Both the position numbers and the translations under genes were made by a program. This document shows, one piece after another, positions 29,280 through 39,692 of a stretch of 64,000 bases of DNA. The DNA lies in NCBI GenBank assembly GCA_024426085.1, contig CP087975.1:513300-577299 (forward strand). Direction: 5' to 3'. Source of the DNA: Rhizobium sp. RCAM05350. Lineage in GTDB: Bacteria > Pseudomonadota > Alphaproteobacteria > Rhizobiales > Rhizobiaceae. How positions within the stretch are numbered: position 1 is the first letter of the stretch; the number at the start of each line of letters is the position of its first letter. Below the pieces are notes generated by a model, which did not search any database, was not told the DNA's origin, and saw only the letters and a program-made list of their open reading frames with translations.

Positions 29280-30228
29280 ACATCCTCGCCGCCCTATCCC
29301 GCAAGCCCTGGATCCGGTCTTTCATAGCGGCCTTTGTCGTCTGGATGGCCACCATCCTGTTTACCGGCGGCGCAAGCACGATCGGTCTCAGCCAGGCAGC
29401 ACTGACTTTCATGGCCTTTTCCATCCTTGTCGGTATCGGCCAGATGTTTGTGATCACGCTTGGTCCGGGCAATATCGATCTCTGCGTTCCGGCCACGATG
29501 ACGCTTGCAGGGCACTGTCGCGCTGAAATTCATGCAGGTCGACAATTCGCTGATCCTGCCGGGACTTGTCATCGCCATCGCGATTGGCGTTGCAGTCGGC
29601 ATCGGCAATTATGCTCTGATCAAGCTCTTACAGATCCCGCCGATCATTGCGACGCTGTCGATGAGTTTCATCGTTCAATCGACGGCGATCTGGACCAATC
29701 GCGGCCTGCGCATCAAGCCGCCGGAAGCCCTCGCAAAATTCACGACCGAAACGACGCTCAGGAATCCCGAATATCGCTTTCGTTGCCTTGATCCTCTCGG
29801 TTCTCGCCTTCATCCTGTTGCAAAAGACAGTCTACGGCCGCTGGATCGCCACGATCGGCCAGAGCATCCGGGCGGCTCGCATGGCCGGCATTCCTATCGA
29901 TGGCACGCGCTTCGTCACCTATGTCATCTGTTCCGTTCTGGCCGCGGTCTGCGGCTATCTGCTCGCCAGTTTCTCCGGTGGGGCCGCGCTCAACATGGGT
30001 TCGGAATACCTCCTGATGTCGATCGCCGTCGTCGTCATCGGCGGCACGGCAGTTGCCGGCGGCAACAGCAACGTCGCCGGCATCTGGGGAGCCTCGCTCT
30101 TCATGTTTCTTGTCGTCTCCATGCTCAATACCTATGGCGCTGGCGCCGGTATCAGGCTGATCATGACGGGCCTCATCATTATTGCCGTCATCGTGGTCGC
30201 AGGCGGCCGCAATCCAAATCAACGATAA
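29276..30228 (+). pseudogene. Sugar ABC transporter permease, RbsC type (two frameshifts)
   Basis: ATGA overlap with the previous permease. The first frame carries FVITLGPGNIDLCVPATMTLAG, the second (from ~29515) FMQVDNSLILPGLVIAIAIGV, and the third (from ~29770) VALILSVLAFILLQKTVYGR and YLLMSIAVVVIGGTAVAGGN. It ends GGRNPNQR. The joined protein has the usual length (~317 residues) and helix pattern. Shifts lie near 29515 and 29765. Confidence 0.83.
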
Positions 30229-30243
30229 GCCCGGTCCAATCCC

Positions 30244-31161
30244 ATGCCCCAAGCTTCCCCCTATGAAGTCCATGACCCAAGATTCAAGGCGCTGTTCATC
30301 GGCAGTGTCGCCCTTGAAGAGCTTTACACCGGCTGCCGCTGGGCCGAGGGTCCGGTCTGGTTCGGCGATGCGCAACAACTCGTCTGGAGCGACATTCCCA
30401 ACCAGCGGATGATGCGCTGGTTGCCGGACGGCGGGGTCTCCGTGTTCCGCGCACCGTCGAACTTCGCCAACGGGAATACCCGCGATCGGCAGGGCCGGCT
30501 CATTTCCTGCGAGCATGGCACACGGCGCGTGACGCGCACGGAAGCGGATGGTTCGATCACGGTTCTTGCAGACAGCTATCAGGGCAGACGGCTGAATTCT
30601 CCCAACGATGTCATCGTCCGCTCAGACGACTCCATCTGGTTCACCGATCCGACGTACGGCATTCTCTCCGATTATGAAGGGTATCAGGCCGATCCGGAAC
30701 AGCCCACCCGCAACGTCTATCGGCTTGATCCCGCCACCGGCGATCTTGCCGTGGTCGTCAGCGATTTTCTGCAGCCGAACGGCCTGGCCTTCTCGCCGGA
30801 CGAGACCAGGCTCTATGTCGCCGACAGTGGTGCAAGCCACGACGATAGCGCAGCCCGCCATATTCGGGTCTTCGATATCGGCGATGACGGAGCGCTGACA
30901 AGCGATCGGGTTTTCTGCAACATCGATAACGGCATTCCAGACGGAATCCGCGTTGATGTGCGTGGAAATGTCTGGTCGAGCGCTGCGGATGGAGTGCACT
31001 GCTTTGCGCCGGACGGCACCCTCATCGGCAAGATCAAGGTTCCCCAGACGGTCGCCAATCTCACATTTGGCGGGCCGCGCCACAACCGTTTGTTCATCAC
31101 GGCCACACAGTCGCTTTATGCCATTTATCTGACGACAACCGGTGCAACCTGGCCTCGTTGA
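30244..31161 (+). CDS. SMP-30/gluconolactonase-family protein
   Basis: 305 residues, soluble, a six-bladed beta-propeller. Metal-site motifs of the SMP-30/gluconolactonase/LRE family are visible: WAEGPVWF (Glu), RRLNSPNDVIV (Asn), FLQPNGLAFSPDE (Asn) and a late Asp in NGIPDGIRVDVRGNVW. It opens sugar lactones to aldonic acids. Located 15 bases after the second permease, so it most likely acts on the imported sugar after oxidation to a lactone. Intact frame. Confidence 0.9.
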   Translation: MPQASPYEVHDPRFKALFIGSVALEELYTGCRWAEGPVWFGDAQQLVWSDIPNQRMMRWLPDGGVSVFRAPSNFANGNTRDRQGRLISCEHGTRRVTRTEADGSITVLADSYQGRRLNSPNDVIVRSDDSIWFTDPTYGILSDYEGYQADPEQPTRNVYRLDPATGDLAVVVSDFLQPNGLAFSPDETRLYVADSGASHDDSAARHIRVFDIGDDGALTSDRVFCNIDNGIPDGIRVDVRGNVWSSAADGVHCFAPDGTLIGKIKVPQTVANLTFGGPRHNRLFITATQSLYAIYLTTTGATWPR

Positions 31162-31405
31162 CGTGCAGTATCTGCACATCCAGCAACATCATGTCCAATC
31201 GAAGCGCCTGTACCGCCGTGACGGCAGAAACCACATCGCCCGCCTCATTACAGGGTCAACCGTTGAATGATCCGTGCACCAACGCCAACTCAGAAGGACT
31301 TGTTTGCGCCAGATCGTTTACAATTGCGCTATCGACCTACTCGCACACGTGAAAGCGACCGGCATATTGAAGATCAGTTTTTCCACCTGCAAGATTGTCA
31401 GGGCC

Positions 31406-31438
31406 GTCCGGAGCGCCCGTCGATCGGACGCTCCGGAC
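31406..31438 (-). terminator. Long GC hairpin downstream of binding-protein gene
   Basis: GTCCGGAGCG (31406-31415) pairs perfectly with CGCTCCGGAC (31429-31438), starting 8 bases after the minus-strand stop at 31446. There is no clear T run on either strand, so it may protect the 3' end or terminate weakly. The rest of 31162-31405 shows no gene. Confidence 0.5.
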
Positions 31439-31445
31439 AGGACGG

Positions 31446-32434
31446 CTATTTCTGAATGCAGGTGTCGACAGTGTCCTTGGTGCACTCGTCGAGACCTGTG
31501 AACACCGGATCCTCCACCGGTTTGCCGGCGATCAGGTCCAGCATCACCGATGGTGCCTTGTAGCCCATCTCAGAACGGCCGCTGGCCGACGAGTGCAGTT
31601 ACCAGACCTTCCCGCGCGATCGCCACTTCGTCGCCGATCGTATCGGCGGCACCAATGACGAACTCGTTGCTGGCGATCTTGTCAGCCATCGGCTTGAACA
31701 AGTCACGGTAAGGCTGCAGGCGCGCCGAACAGCGGCCAACCGCCCATGATGCCGAATGCACTAAGGTCGGGATTGGCGGCGAGGATGTCGGTCATCGCCT
31801 GAACGCCCTTGGCGCCGTCGTCATTGGTGAACACCGGGCACCCGGCGACTTCCGTCCAACCGCCCTCACCCTTCAGCTCAGCCAAGCCTTTCTGGCCGGT
31901 GAGCGTGTCACGCATGCCCTGTGCCCGGCGCAAAATGTTGTCGGCGCCCGGATTGCCCTCGATCGTGCAGATCTTGCCGCCGTTTGGCATGGCCTTCTTG
32001 ATGTACTCGCCGATGCGCGCACCCATCAGATAGTTATCGGTGCCGAGATAGGTCTTGCGCAGCGCCGAGTCTTCGGTGGCAAGATCCGCATCCAGCGTCA
32101 TGACCGGAATTGTCGGATTGGCGGTCTTCAGCGTCTGGGCGATCAGCTTGGCGTTGGACGGCGAGATCGCGATCGCAACGGTGTCGGCCTTGCCCAGCAT
32201 GTCCTGGACGATCTGCGCTTCACCGGCCTCATCCGAGGTCGATGCCGGGCCTGTGTAGAAGCATTCATACTCCGAGTCAGGGTTTTCCTTGTTCCATTTC
32301 TGGCAACCCTGGTTGATCGCTTCGAAGAACGGATTATCGAGGCCCTTCACGACGATGACCAGCTGCTTCTTGGCCAAAGCCTGTCCGGCACTGAGTGCCA
32401 GAACAGCGACGCCAAGCAATAATAACTTCCTCAT
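31446..32434 (-). pseudogene. Sugar ABC transporter substrate-binding protein, periplasmic-binding-4 type (two frameshifts)
   Basis: Start ATG 32434 (MRKLLLLGVAVLALSAGQALA, signal peptide). The mature part has KKQLVIVVKGLDNPFFEAIN, ADTVAIAISPSNAKLIAQTL and KICTIEGNPGADNILRRAQG. Frame changes near 31725 and 31585 lead through FKPMADKIASNEFVIGAAD to the end CTKDTVDTCIQK. Cysteines in CQKW/ECFY and near the C-terminus may form a disulfide. It is downstream of the SDR gene on the same strand and divergent from the ATPase and permease genes, which together complete one importer. Confidence 0.83.
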
Positions 32435-32480
32435 GGCTTCCTCCCTTGAAACAGACGGACACGGACGTGCCCGCCACACG

Positions 32481-33460
32481 TCAACCCGGGTACCAGACTA
32501 TGCGAGGGTCATTCTGTGAACGCTCGTACGTCCAGGCCGAGTCGATAAGCAATTCCAGATCGTAGGCGGGTCGCCAGTCCAGCAGGTATTTGGCCTTGCT
32601 GTTGTCCATCCAGTTCGAATGGAACTGGCTCGGTATGTCGACGGGAATCGAGACCGCGGGTGCGGGCGAGGTAGCCGGCAACTTCGCCATAATCGACCGG
32701 CCGGTCCATGCAGATGTTAAACAGTTGCCGTTTCGCGCGCGGATTGCCGATCGCGGCCAATATGGCGCCGACCAGATCATCGACATGCACGAAGTTGCGT
32801 TTCAGCGGGCGTCCGTCTGCATCGCGCAGCAGCGGCACGGTGCCCGAGGCGGCATAGCGCTTTGCGTCGGCTTCCGGAACGAGCGTTTTCCAGTCTGGCC
32901 CGCCGAATACGTCGTCGCCGAAGGAAAGCGTATATTTGAAGTCATCCTTTTCCATGATCCACGGCGCGCGGAGACAACAGGCATTGATGTCATACTGGAT
33001 GCCGAACTGCTCCAGCATCACCTCTTCCAGAACCTTCGACAGGGCATAGCTTCCCGGATACGCACTGTGCGGCGTCTGTTCGGTGATCGGCCTTTCGTGG
33101 CGATAGTAGAAATGGCCGATACCCGCATCGCCGCCGATCAGGATGAACTGGCGCGCGGTGGGACTGCCCCGAAACGCCTCGAGCAGCCAGAACAGGCCCT
33201 TGACCGTGACGTCCATGACGTCGGCAGGTGTTTCCTTGCAGGTGGCGAGGTGTACGACATGGGTGGCGTCGGCGAGTGCGGCGGTCACGACATCTCGATC
33301 GGCGATCGAGCCGCGTATCACCTCGACCCGGTCGGTCTCATCGCACAACCGGTTGTGGCACAGCGCGAATGCGCGCATTCGGAAATCGTGGATCGTCAAG
33401 CAGCCCAGCCATGAAGTGCCGCCCGACCTTGCCCGTAGCACCGGTAACAAGGATAAGCAT
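32481..33460 (-). pseudogene. NAD-dependent epimerase/dehydratase, extended SDR (two frameshifts)
   Basis: Start ATG 33460, with the Rossmann motif VTGATGKVG at residues 5-13. Continues HVVHLATCKETP, the catalytic Tyr-Lys in YPGSYALSKVLEE, and RNFVHVDDLVGAIL near the substrate site. It ends WKxx-like YERSQNDPRIVWYPG at 32481. Frame changes near 33365 and 32670. About 325 residues. Resembles sugar/uronate dehydrogenases and epimerases; it probably acts on the sugar imported by the adjacent ABC system. Precise substrate unknown. Confidence 0.78.
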
Positions 33461-33715
33461 GCTCTCCTCCCAGCAACAGCTAATATCCACACGCTCCATT
33501 CGTCAACGTGTATTTGTATTACAAATGGAATATTATGAGGTGTGGTTCGATTCATCGTACAATTGATTGACGGTGCCGAGCGGTTTTGCATAAATGCAAG
33601 GTATCGCTTCGCCCGGGAGGAAATCGGGAAAGCAATGCGCGAGGGCTCCGCGTGCAGGATGAGCCCGGCTCGGGGGTGATTAAGCACCTGGGAGCTTGGG
33701 GAGGTTAGAAGGCTG

Positions 33716-34456
33716 GTGGCGGTTCTCGAACTCACCAACATCTCCAAACATTTCAGCGCCATCCAGGCGGTCAACGATGTTTCGCTTGTCCTTGAGGCGG
33801 GGCAAGTAGTCGGTCTTATGGGCGACAACGGCGCCGGCAAATCCACATTGGTCAAGATGATCGCTGGCAACTTTCGGCCAAGCCATGGAACCATGCAAAT
33901 GGACGGCAGGGAGCTCATCCTTCACCGCCCGGTGGAAGCGCGCCAGCACGGCATCGAGATTGTTCACCAGGATCTTGCACTGTGCAATAATCTGACGGCG
34001 GCCGCGAATGTGTTTCTCAGGCGCGAATTGCGCTTCGGCGTCGGCCCATTGAAGGTGCTGGACTACAAGGCGATGTACCGGCGCGCCGGCGAGATCTTCA
34101 AGGAGCTGAAGTCAGAGACGCGACCGCGCGACCTCGTCAAGCAGATGTCGGGTGGCCAGCGGCAGGCAGTCGCGATCGCCCGCACCATGCTCTCCGAGGC
34201 GAAGATCGTGCTGATGGACGAACCGACCGCGGCCATTTCGGTCCGCCAGGTGGCGGAAGTCCTCAACCTCATCCGCCACTTGCGCGATCGAGGCATTGCC
34301 GTGGTGCTGATCAGTCACCGCATGCCGGACGTCTTTGACGTTGCCGACCGGGTTATCGTGATGCGGCGCGGCAGAAAGGTCGCCGACAAGCCGATTGTGG
34401 CAAGTTCGCCCGAGGAAGTGACCGGGCTCATTACCGGCGCGATCGAACAGGTATGA
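33716..34456 (+). CDS. Sugar ABC transporter ATP-binding protein, single-domain FrcA type
   Basis: GTG start at 33716 chosen because GGGGAGG lies 9-15 bases upstream. Walker A is GDNGAGKST, Q loop EIVHQDLALCNN, signature QMSGGQRQAVAIARTML, Walker B IVLMDEPTAAIS, and the switch His is in LISHRMPDV. 246 residues, one nucleotide-binding domain as in fructose-type (FrcA) importers, in contrast to the two-domain protein of the other sugar operon. Followed by its permease. Confidence 0.9.
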   Translation: MAVLELTNISKHFSAIQAVNDVSLVLEAGQVVGLMGDNGAGKSTLVKMIAGNFRPSHGTMQMDGRELILHRPVEARQHGIEIVHQDLALCNNLTAAANVFLRRELRFGVGPLKVLDYKAMYRRAGEIFKELKSETRPRDLVKQMSGGQRQAVAIARTMLSEAKIVLMDEPTAAISVRQVAEVLNLIRHLRDRGIAVVLISHRMPDVFDVADRVIVMRRGRKVADKPIVASSPEEVTGLITGAIEQV

Positions 34457-34498
34457 TTGAAGCAGCTTACCGGTGCGAGATGGAAGCGAAGGTCGACA

Positions 34499-35498
34499 AT
34501 GACAATTACCCTTGATCAGACGATCAGTCAGAAGCAGCAAAGCTGGTTTGCAGCAGTCGCCGGCAGTCAGACATTCTGGGTCCTGCTCTCCGTCATCCTC
34601 GCCTGCATTTTCCTTTCTTTTGCGACCGACTCTTTCAGCGACGACGAAGAACCTTTACAATATCACCCGCAACGTCACTTTTGTTGCGATCATTGCGCTC
34701 GGCATGACGATCGTCATCATTACCGGCGGCATAGACTTGTCGGTGGGCTCGGTGCTTTGCCTGTGCAGCATGGTGCTCGCGGTTGTCATGAACGCCGGCT
34801 ACAGCATCGAGGTAGGCATCGCCGCCTCGGTCGGCACTGCTCTTTTGGTCGGCGCATTCAACGGCGTGCTGATCGCCTATCTGGGCTTTCCACCATTCGT
34901 CGTTACGCTCGGAATGCTCTCGATCGCGCGCAGCCTGGCTATGGTGGCGTCCAACAACACGGTCGTCTTCCAGTTCGGCCCGGATCACGACGCACTGCTG
35001 GCGCTGGGCGGCGGCGCCTGGTTTTTCGGGATTGCCAATCCGGTGCTCTACATGATCGTCCTGGCACTTCTCACCGGCTTCGTGTTGCGCTGGACCAGGT
35101 TCGGCCGCTACGTCTTTGCCATCGGCGGCAATGAACACGCCACGACGCTCACGGGCGTTCCTGTGCGAAGGATCAAGGTTGCAGTCTACATGATTTCCGC
35201 CCTGTCGGCCGGGATCGCCGGCATCATTCAGACCGGCTGGCTTGGTGCCGTCACTACCAATATCGGCGCCGGAATGGAACTCCAGGTCATCGCGGCCGCA
35301 GTCATCGGCGGCGCCAATTTGGCCGGTGGCGTCGGCACAGCCTCCGGCGCCCTGATCGGGGCAGCATTGATTGAGGTGATCCGCAACAGTCTCGGCTTGC
35401 TGGGCATCAACGCCTTCTGGCAAGGCACCTTCATCGGTGGCGCCATCGTGCTTGCCGTTTTGTTCGACCGGATTCGCAACTTCCGCCAGAGTGAATAA
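34499..35498 (+). pseudogene. Sugar ABC transporter permease, RbsC/FrcC type (one frameshift)
   Basis: Start ATG 34499 (MTITLDQTISQKQQSWF). After the first helix a shift near 34645 leads to NLYNITRNVTFVAIIALGMT and the conserved ITGGIDLSVGSVLCL. The rest contains FNGVLIAYLGFPPFVVTLGM and FAIGGNEHATTLTGVPVRR, ending RNFRQSE. About 333 residues, 8-10 helices. Partner of the FrcA-type ATPase and the divergent binding protein. Confidence 0.85.
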
Positions 35499-35566
35499 CA
35501 ATGGGCCTGTCAGGCGAAGTCCATGTGCCAGTTGGGCCAGGCGCGTGCTACCGTCGTTTCTGCTAG

Positions 35567-36422
35567 GGTGTGGTGACGATTTAAGGATTTAGGATTCCCA
35601 AAGGTGCGCAAATCGGATTCAAAGCTGATTTTGGAGATCGGTGATGGATTGCGATACGCTTCGGGATGATCAATGGGAACGGATCAAGGGCTTTGTGCCG
35701 GGCGGCACCAAAGGCAAGCGTGGCCCGCGCACGGATAATCGAACATTTCTGGATGCGCTTCTATGGATGGCGCGCTCTGGCGGCCGTTGGCGCGACCTGC
35801 CCGAGCGGCTTGGCGACTATCGCTCGGTGAAGCGGCGCTATTACCGCTGGATCGAGATGGGTGTTCTTGACGAGATGCTGTCGGTTCTTTCACGTGAAGC
35901 CGACCTCGAATGGCTGATGATTGATAGTACCATCGTGCGGGCGCATCAGCATGCCGCCGGCGCACGCAAGCTAAAAGGGGGCGGATGCCCAGGGCCTGGG
36001 CCGGTCTCGCGGTGGATTGAGCACCAAAATCCACGCAGCGACGGAAGCGCTCGGCCTTCCAATCCGATTGATAGGCTCTCCCGGACAACGCAACGACATC
36101 GCCTTTGCCCATGATCTCGTCGACGGTTTCGAGGCCGTGGCCGCCCTTGCAGACAAAGGCTATGATGCCGATCATCTGTGCGAAAGGATCACGCAGGCAG
36201 GAACACGCCTCGTCATCCCGCCCAGGCGCAACCGAAAGGTTCAGCGTGCCTACGACGCCGAACTCTACAAGGAGCGCAATCGCATCGAGCGCTTCTTCAA
36301 CAAGCTCAAACAGTTCCGACGCGTCGCAACCCCGATACGACAAGCTTCTGGCCAACTTCATGGGTGTCGTCAAACTCGCAGCCATCGCCATCTGGCTCAA
36401 ATAGTTAAATCGTCACTACGGC
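35567..36422 (+). mobile_element. IS427-group IS5-family element, copy 1
   Basis: 856 bases. Imperfect inverted ends share GTGACGATTTAA: GGTGTGGTGACGATTTAAGG on the left, and its inverse at 36405-36422 on the right. CTAG flanks both sides (35563-35566 and 36423-36426), the target duplication expected for this group. Almost identical to 58416-59271, with the same orientation and CTAG flanks. Confidence 0.9.
35644..36404 (+). pseudogene. IS427-group transposase in two overlapping frames
   Basis: ORF A (from ATG 35644, MDCDTLRDDQWERI) carries WRDLPERLGDYRSVKRRYYRW and the first catalytic Asp in MIDSTIVRAHQHAAG. ORF B (to 36404) carries GRSRGGLSTKIHAA, the second Asp in ADKGYDADHL and the Glu in RNRIERFFNKLKQFRRVAT. 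The frame change falls on CTAAAAGGGGGC at 35971-35982, a plausible programmed slip. A second change (CCCC where copy 2 has CCC, near 36333) breaks the C-terminus of ORF B here. Confidence 0.85.
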
Positions 36423-36666
36423 CTAGGCACGCGGGGATTTCTTCGCAAGCCTTGCAGCAGTGCCGATTTGATAAGCCCGGCTCCCTGTATCGACAATCGC
36501 AGCGGCGAGCCGCGGCCATGACCGCCACCGAGCAGTTTGCAGGGCTATCCATTCCCGCTATTGCCCGGTAACCGACGCGAGGTTCACCTACTGTGGCGAG
36601 GTTACTGGCCGAGCACGCTTCCGGGCAGCTGGGCAGAAATAAAACAGGCTTCATTTTTGCCGAAAG

Positions 36667-36677
36667 CTGTACTACAG
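36667..36677. promoter_or_regulatory. Short palindrome, candidate FadR-type operator
   Basis: CTGTA-C-TACAG, perfect dyad, 25 bases before the GntR regulator start at 36703. It has the TGT-N3-ACA form common for FCD-domain GntR regulators. The rest of 36427-36702 contains no supported gene. Confidence 0.4.
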
Positions 36678-36702
36678 GTTTGGTGAAGATAGAGGATGGC
36701 TT

Positions 36703-37417
36703 ATGCCTCACGCGAACGGCCCACTCCCCGTAGGCGATTTCGTCACCGGTGCGATTGCATCAATAACGCGTTTGATACGCGACAAAGACCTGAAGCCGGG
36801 CGATCGTCTGCCGGCCGAGGCAGCACTGTCAGAACAGTTGCAGGTGTCGCGGACAGTGATCCGCGAGGCGCTGCGCTCGCTGGCGGCGCTTCGTCTCGTC
36901 GATCTTGGCGCTGGCAAGCGCCCAACGGTTGCCCAACTGGACCATGCCTCCGTGGCGCTGATGATCGAGCATGGTGTCAGCACCGACCAGATCGACATCC
37001 AGCAGATCCATGATGTGCGGCGTACCATCGAAGCGCGTACGGCAGCGCTGGCGGCGCTCCGACGCACTGAGGCAGAAGCGCTGCTGATCCTTGGTCACGC
37101 TCAGGCGATGGAACGGGCGTTCGGCGATCCGGGTGGAGATCATGGAGCATGATCTTGCCTTTCACATCGCGATAGCCCGCGCCTCGCGCAATCCGGTCTT
37201 CGCGCTAATCATCGGCGCGTTTCAGGGCGTTACGCGCCAGACCTGGCCGATCGGCTGGAAAAGCCGCCCCGACGACGGCGAGCGCCGGGCGATGAATGCC
37301 CTCCATGTAGAGCTCGCCCAGGCGATCCTTGCGGGCGATCCGCAGATCGCTGCCGCTCTAATGAACCGGCATTTCGATCAAAGTATCAAGGCCCTGCTAA
37401 CGGCGGGCCTTGTGTGA
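36703..37417 (+). pseudogene. GntR/FadR-family regulator (one frameshift)
   Basis: Winged helix with LKPGDRLPAEAALSEQLQVS and RTVIREALRSLAALRLVDLG. An FCD domain continues after a shift near 37130 at VEIMEHDLAFHIAIARASRN (metal-ligand His/Asp) and NALHVELAQAI with NRHFDQSIKAL. About 237 residues. It lies 21 bases upstream of the enolase-superfamily gene, so both are probably cotranscribed and autoregulated. Confidence 0.85.
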
Positions 37418-37438
37418 CATTCCAAACAGGAGACATCC

Positions 37439-38642
37439 ATGAAAATCACCGGGCTTGAAACCGTACGCGTCGCAGAGCGCGCCAATCTCTTGTGGTTGCT
37501 GGTCCATACCGACGAGGGGATTACCGGTCTCGGCGAGACGTTTTTCGGGGCGGAGACGATCGAGACCTATGTGCACGAATATATCGCGCCGCGGGTGATC
37601 GGCCGCGACCCGCTACAGATCGACCTGCTGGCCGCCGACCTGGTTGGCTACTTGGGTTTCCGTTCGTCGGGTGCCGAAGTGCGTGGCAATTCGGCTTTCG
37701 ACATCGCGCTTTGGGACATTTTCGGCAAGACCACCGGCATGCCGATCGCGCAGCTGCTGGGCGGCTTCACGCGTCGCGAGATCCGCACCTACAATACCTG
37801 CGCCGGGACCGAATACATCAAGAAGGCGACCGGGCAGACGACTGCCAATTACGGTCTGTCAGAAGGGCGTGACTATGACGACCTAAACGGCTTCCTGCAT
37901 AATGCCGACGAGCTTGCCCATTCTCTTCTCGAAGAGGGTATCACGGCGATGAAGATCTGGCCCTTCGACGCGGCGGCGGAAAAGACCCGTGGCCAGTATA
38001 TCTCGATGCCGGACCTGAAGCAGGCGCTGCAGCCCTTCGAGAAGATCCGCGCGGCCGTCGGCGACAAGATGGACATCATGGTTGAGTTCCATTCCATGTG
38101 GCAGCTTCTACCGGCCATGCAGATCGCCAAAGCACTGACACCCTACCAGACCTTCTGGCATGAAGATCCGATCAAGATGGACAGCCTGTCGAGCCTTGCC
38201 CGCTATGCGGCCGTTTCTGCCGGCACCGATTTCGGCGTCCGAAACGCTCGGCTCGCGCTGGGCGTTCCACGATCTTCTGGAGACTGGGGCAGCCGGCGTG
38301 ATGATGCTCGACATTTCCTGGTGCGGCGGCCTGTCGGAGGCGCGCAAGATTGCCTCGATGGCCGAGGCCTGGCATCTGCCGGTGGCGCCCCATGACTGCA
38401 CGGGTCCGGTGGTGCTCTGCGCGTCCACCCATCTGTCGCTCAACGCGCCGAATGCACTGGTCCAGGAAAGTGTGCGTGCTTTCTATCGCACTTGGTACCG
38501 GGATCTCGTAACGGCTTTGCCGGAGGTGAAGAATGGCATGATCACCGTTCCGCCGGGGCCGGGCCTTGGCATGGAGCTCAATCCGGAACTGGATCGCGCC
38601 TTTACGGTGACGCGCCGTCTTTCCGATGCGGCCAGCCTGTAA
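37439..38642 (+). pseudogene. Mandelate racemase/muconate lactonizing enzyme family protein (one frameshift)
   Basis: Enolase superfamily with an N-terminal capping domain and C-terminal barrel. Metal ligands fit MVEFHS, WHEDPIK and, after a shift near 38245, SETLGSRW. The catalytic His is in VAPHDCTGPVVL, and MKIWPFDAAAEKT holds the second-strand Lys region. About 400 residues. Such proteins dehydrate sugar acids (galactarate, glucarate, fuconate and similar), and the neighbours (GntR, EamA permease, TRAP, lactone and keto-acid enzymes) agree with that. Exact substrate cannot be read. Confidence 0.83.
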
Positions 38643-38675
38643 CGCTTGAACGAAAAGAATATTGGGAGGTTTTGA

Positions 38676-39617
38676 GTGACAACTATAGAAACCCGCGCCG
38701 CCGGGCCGGCAGCTTCGGCGGTGGCAGGTCCGCTCATCATGCTGTTGGGCATGCTGATGTTTGCGCTCAACGATGCCATGGGCAAATGGCTGGTGGCCAG
38801 TTACGGGCTGGGACAGGTCATCCTGATCCGCAGCCTGGCGGCCCTTGTCATTCTGGCGCCGTTCCTCTGGCAGGCAGGCCTCAGGTCCATCACCTCAGCT
38901 GAGCAGCCGTGGATGCAGTGTGCCCGTGTGGCCTTTTCCACCATGGAGGTTTTCTGCTTCTATTATGCGGTGATGTATCTGCCGCTGGCCGATGTGATGA
39001 CCTACTGGCTGGCAGCACCGATCTATGTGGCGGCAGCGGCGCCACTGCTGCTCGGCGAGACGGTCGGTTGGCGGCGCTGGTGCGCGATCGCTGCCGGTTT
39101 TGTCGGCGTCATCATCACGCTCGAGCCGTCGGCGGCGATGTTCACTTTGCCTGCTCTCATCTCGATTGTCGGCAGTGGTGCCTTTGCCTTCATGCTGCTG
39201 TCCGGACGCGGCCTGCGCAACACGCCGGACAAGACGCTGGTGTTCTTCCAGGTGGCCGGGGCGGCACTCGTAGGCCTGGTTTTTGCGCCGTTCGATTGGG
39301 CACCGATTTCCTCCGGCTTCGATCTGGCGCTGCTCGGTCTGCTGGGTATCGTCGCAATGGCAGCCCATATGCTGGTCAACCGCGCCCTGAAGATCTCGGA
39401 TGCGGCGACGGTGGCGCCACTGCAATATACGCTGCTGCTCTGGGCGGTGGTATTCGGCTGGATTTTCTTCGGCGACGTGCCCCGGTTGGGCATGCTGGTC
39501 GGTGCGGCACTGATCGTCGCCTCGGGCCTCTTTATCTTCTTCCACGAGCGGCAGCTGAACAAGCGAGATCCTTGTGTTGCCGGCAGTTCCCGAGTGAGTG
39601 GGAACGGCTTTGTGTAA
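38676..39617 (+). CDS. EamA/DMT-superfamily transporter
   Basis: GTG start 38676 with GGGAGG 9-14 bases upstream. 313 residues, ten hydrophobic helices forming two EamA repeats (about 20-150 and 165-300), with KWLVASYGLGQVILIRSLAA in the first repeat. Inner-membrane permease for small metabolites, export or import. Located 34 bases after the enolase-superfamily gene in the same direction. Intact. Confidence 0.88.
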   Translation: MTTIETRAAGPAASAVAGPLIMLLGMLMFALNDAMGKWLVASYGLGQVILIRSLAALVILAPFLWQAGLRSITSAEQPWMQCARVAFSTMEVFCFYYAVMYLPLADVMTYWLAAPIYVAAAAPLLLGETVGWRRWCAIAAGFVGVIITLEPSAAMFTLPALISIVGSGAFAFMLLSGRGLRNTPDKTLVFFQVAGAALVGLVFAPFDWAPISSGFDLALLGLLGIVAMAAHMLVNRALKISDAATVAPLQYTLLLWAVVFGWIFFGDVPRLGMLVGAALIVASGLFIFFHERQLNKRDPCVAGSSRVSGNGFV

Positions 39618-39637
39618 CATGTGAGCCCATGAAAAGG

Positions 39638-39665
39638 GGGGACCAGAGCGCTACGCTCGGTCCCC
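39638..39665. terminator. Bidirectional terminator between convergent genes
   Basis: GGGGACC (39638-39644) pairs with GGTCCCC (39659-39665), with inner GAGCG/CGCTC pairing around loop CTA. On the minus strand it is followed by CCTTTTC. It separates the EamA gene (plus) from dctP (minus). Confidence 0.7.
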
Positions 39666-39692
39666 TATTCCACACGTTAAGAGTGCTTCGCG

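Noticed and set aside
31162..31445. Short plus-strand frames after the gluconolactonase-like gene
   Set aside because: No start signals or motifs; only the GC hairpin at 31406-31438 is supported.
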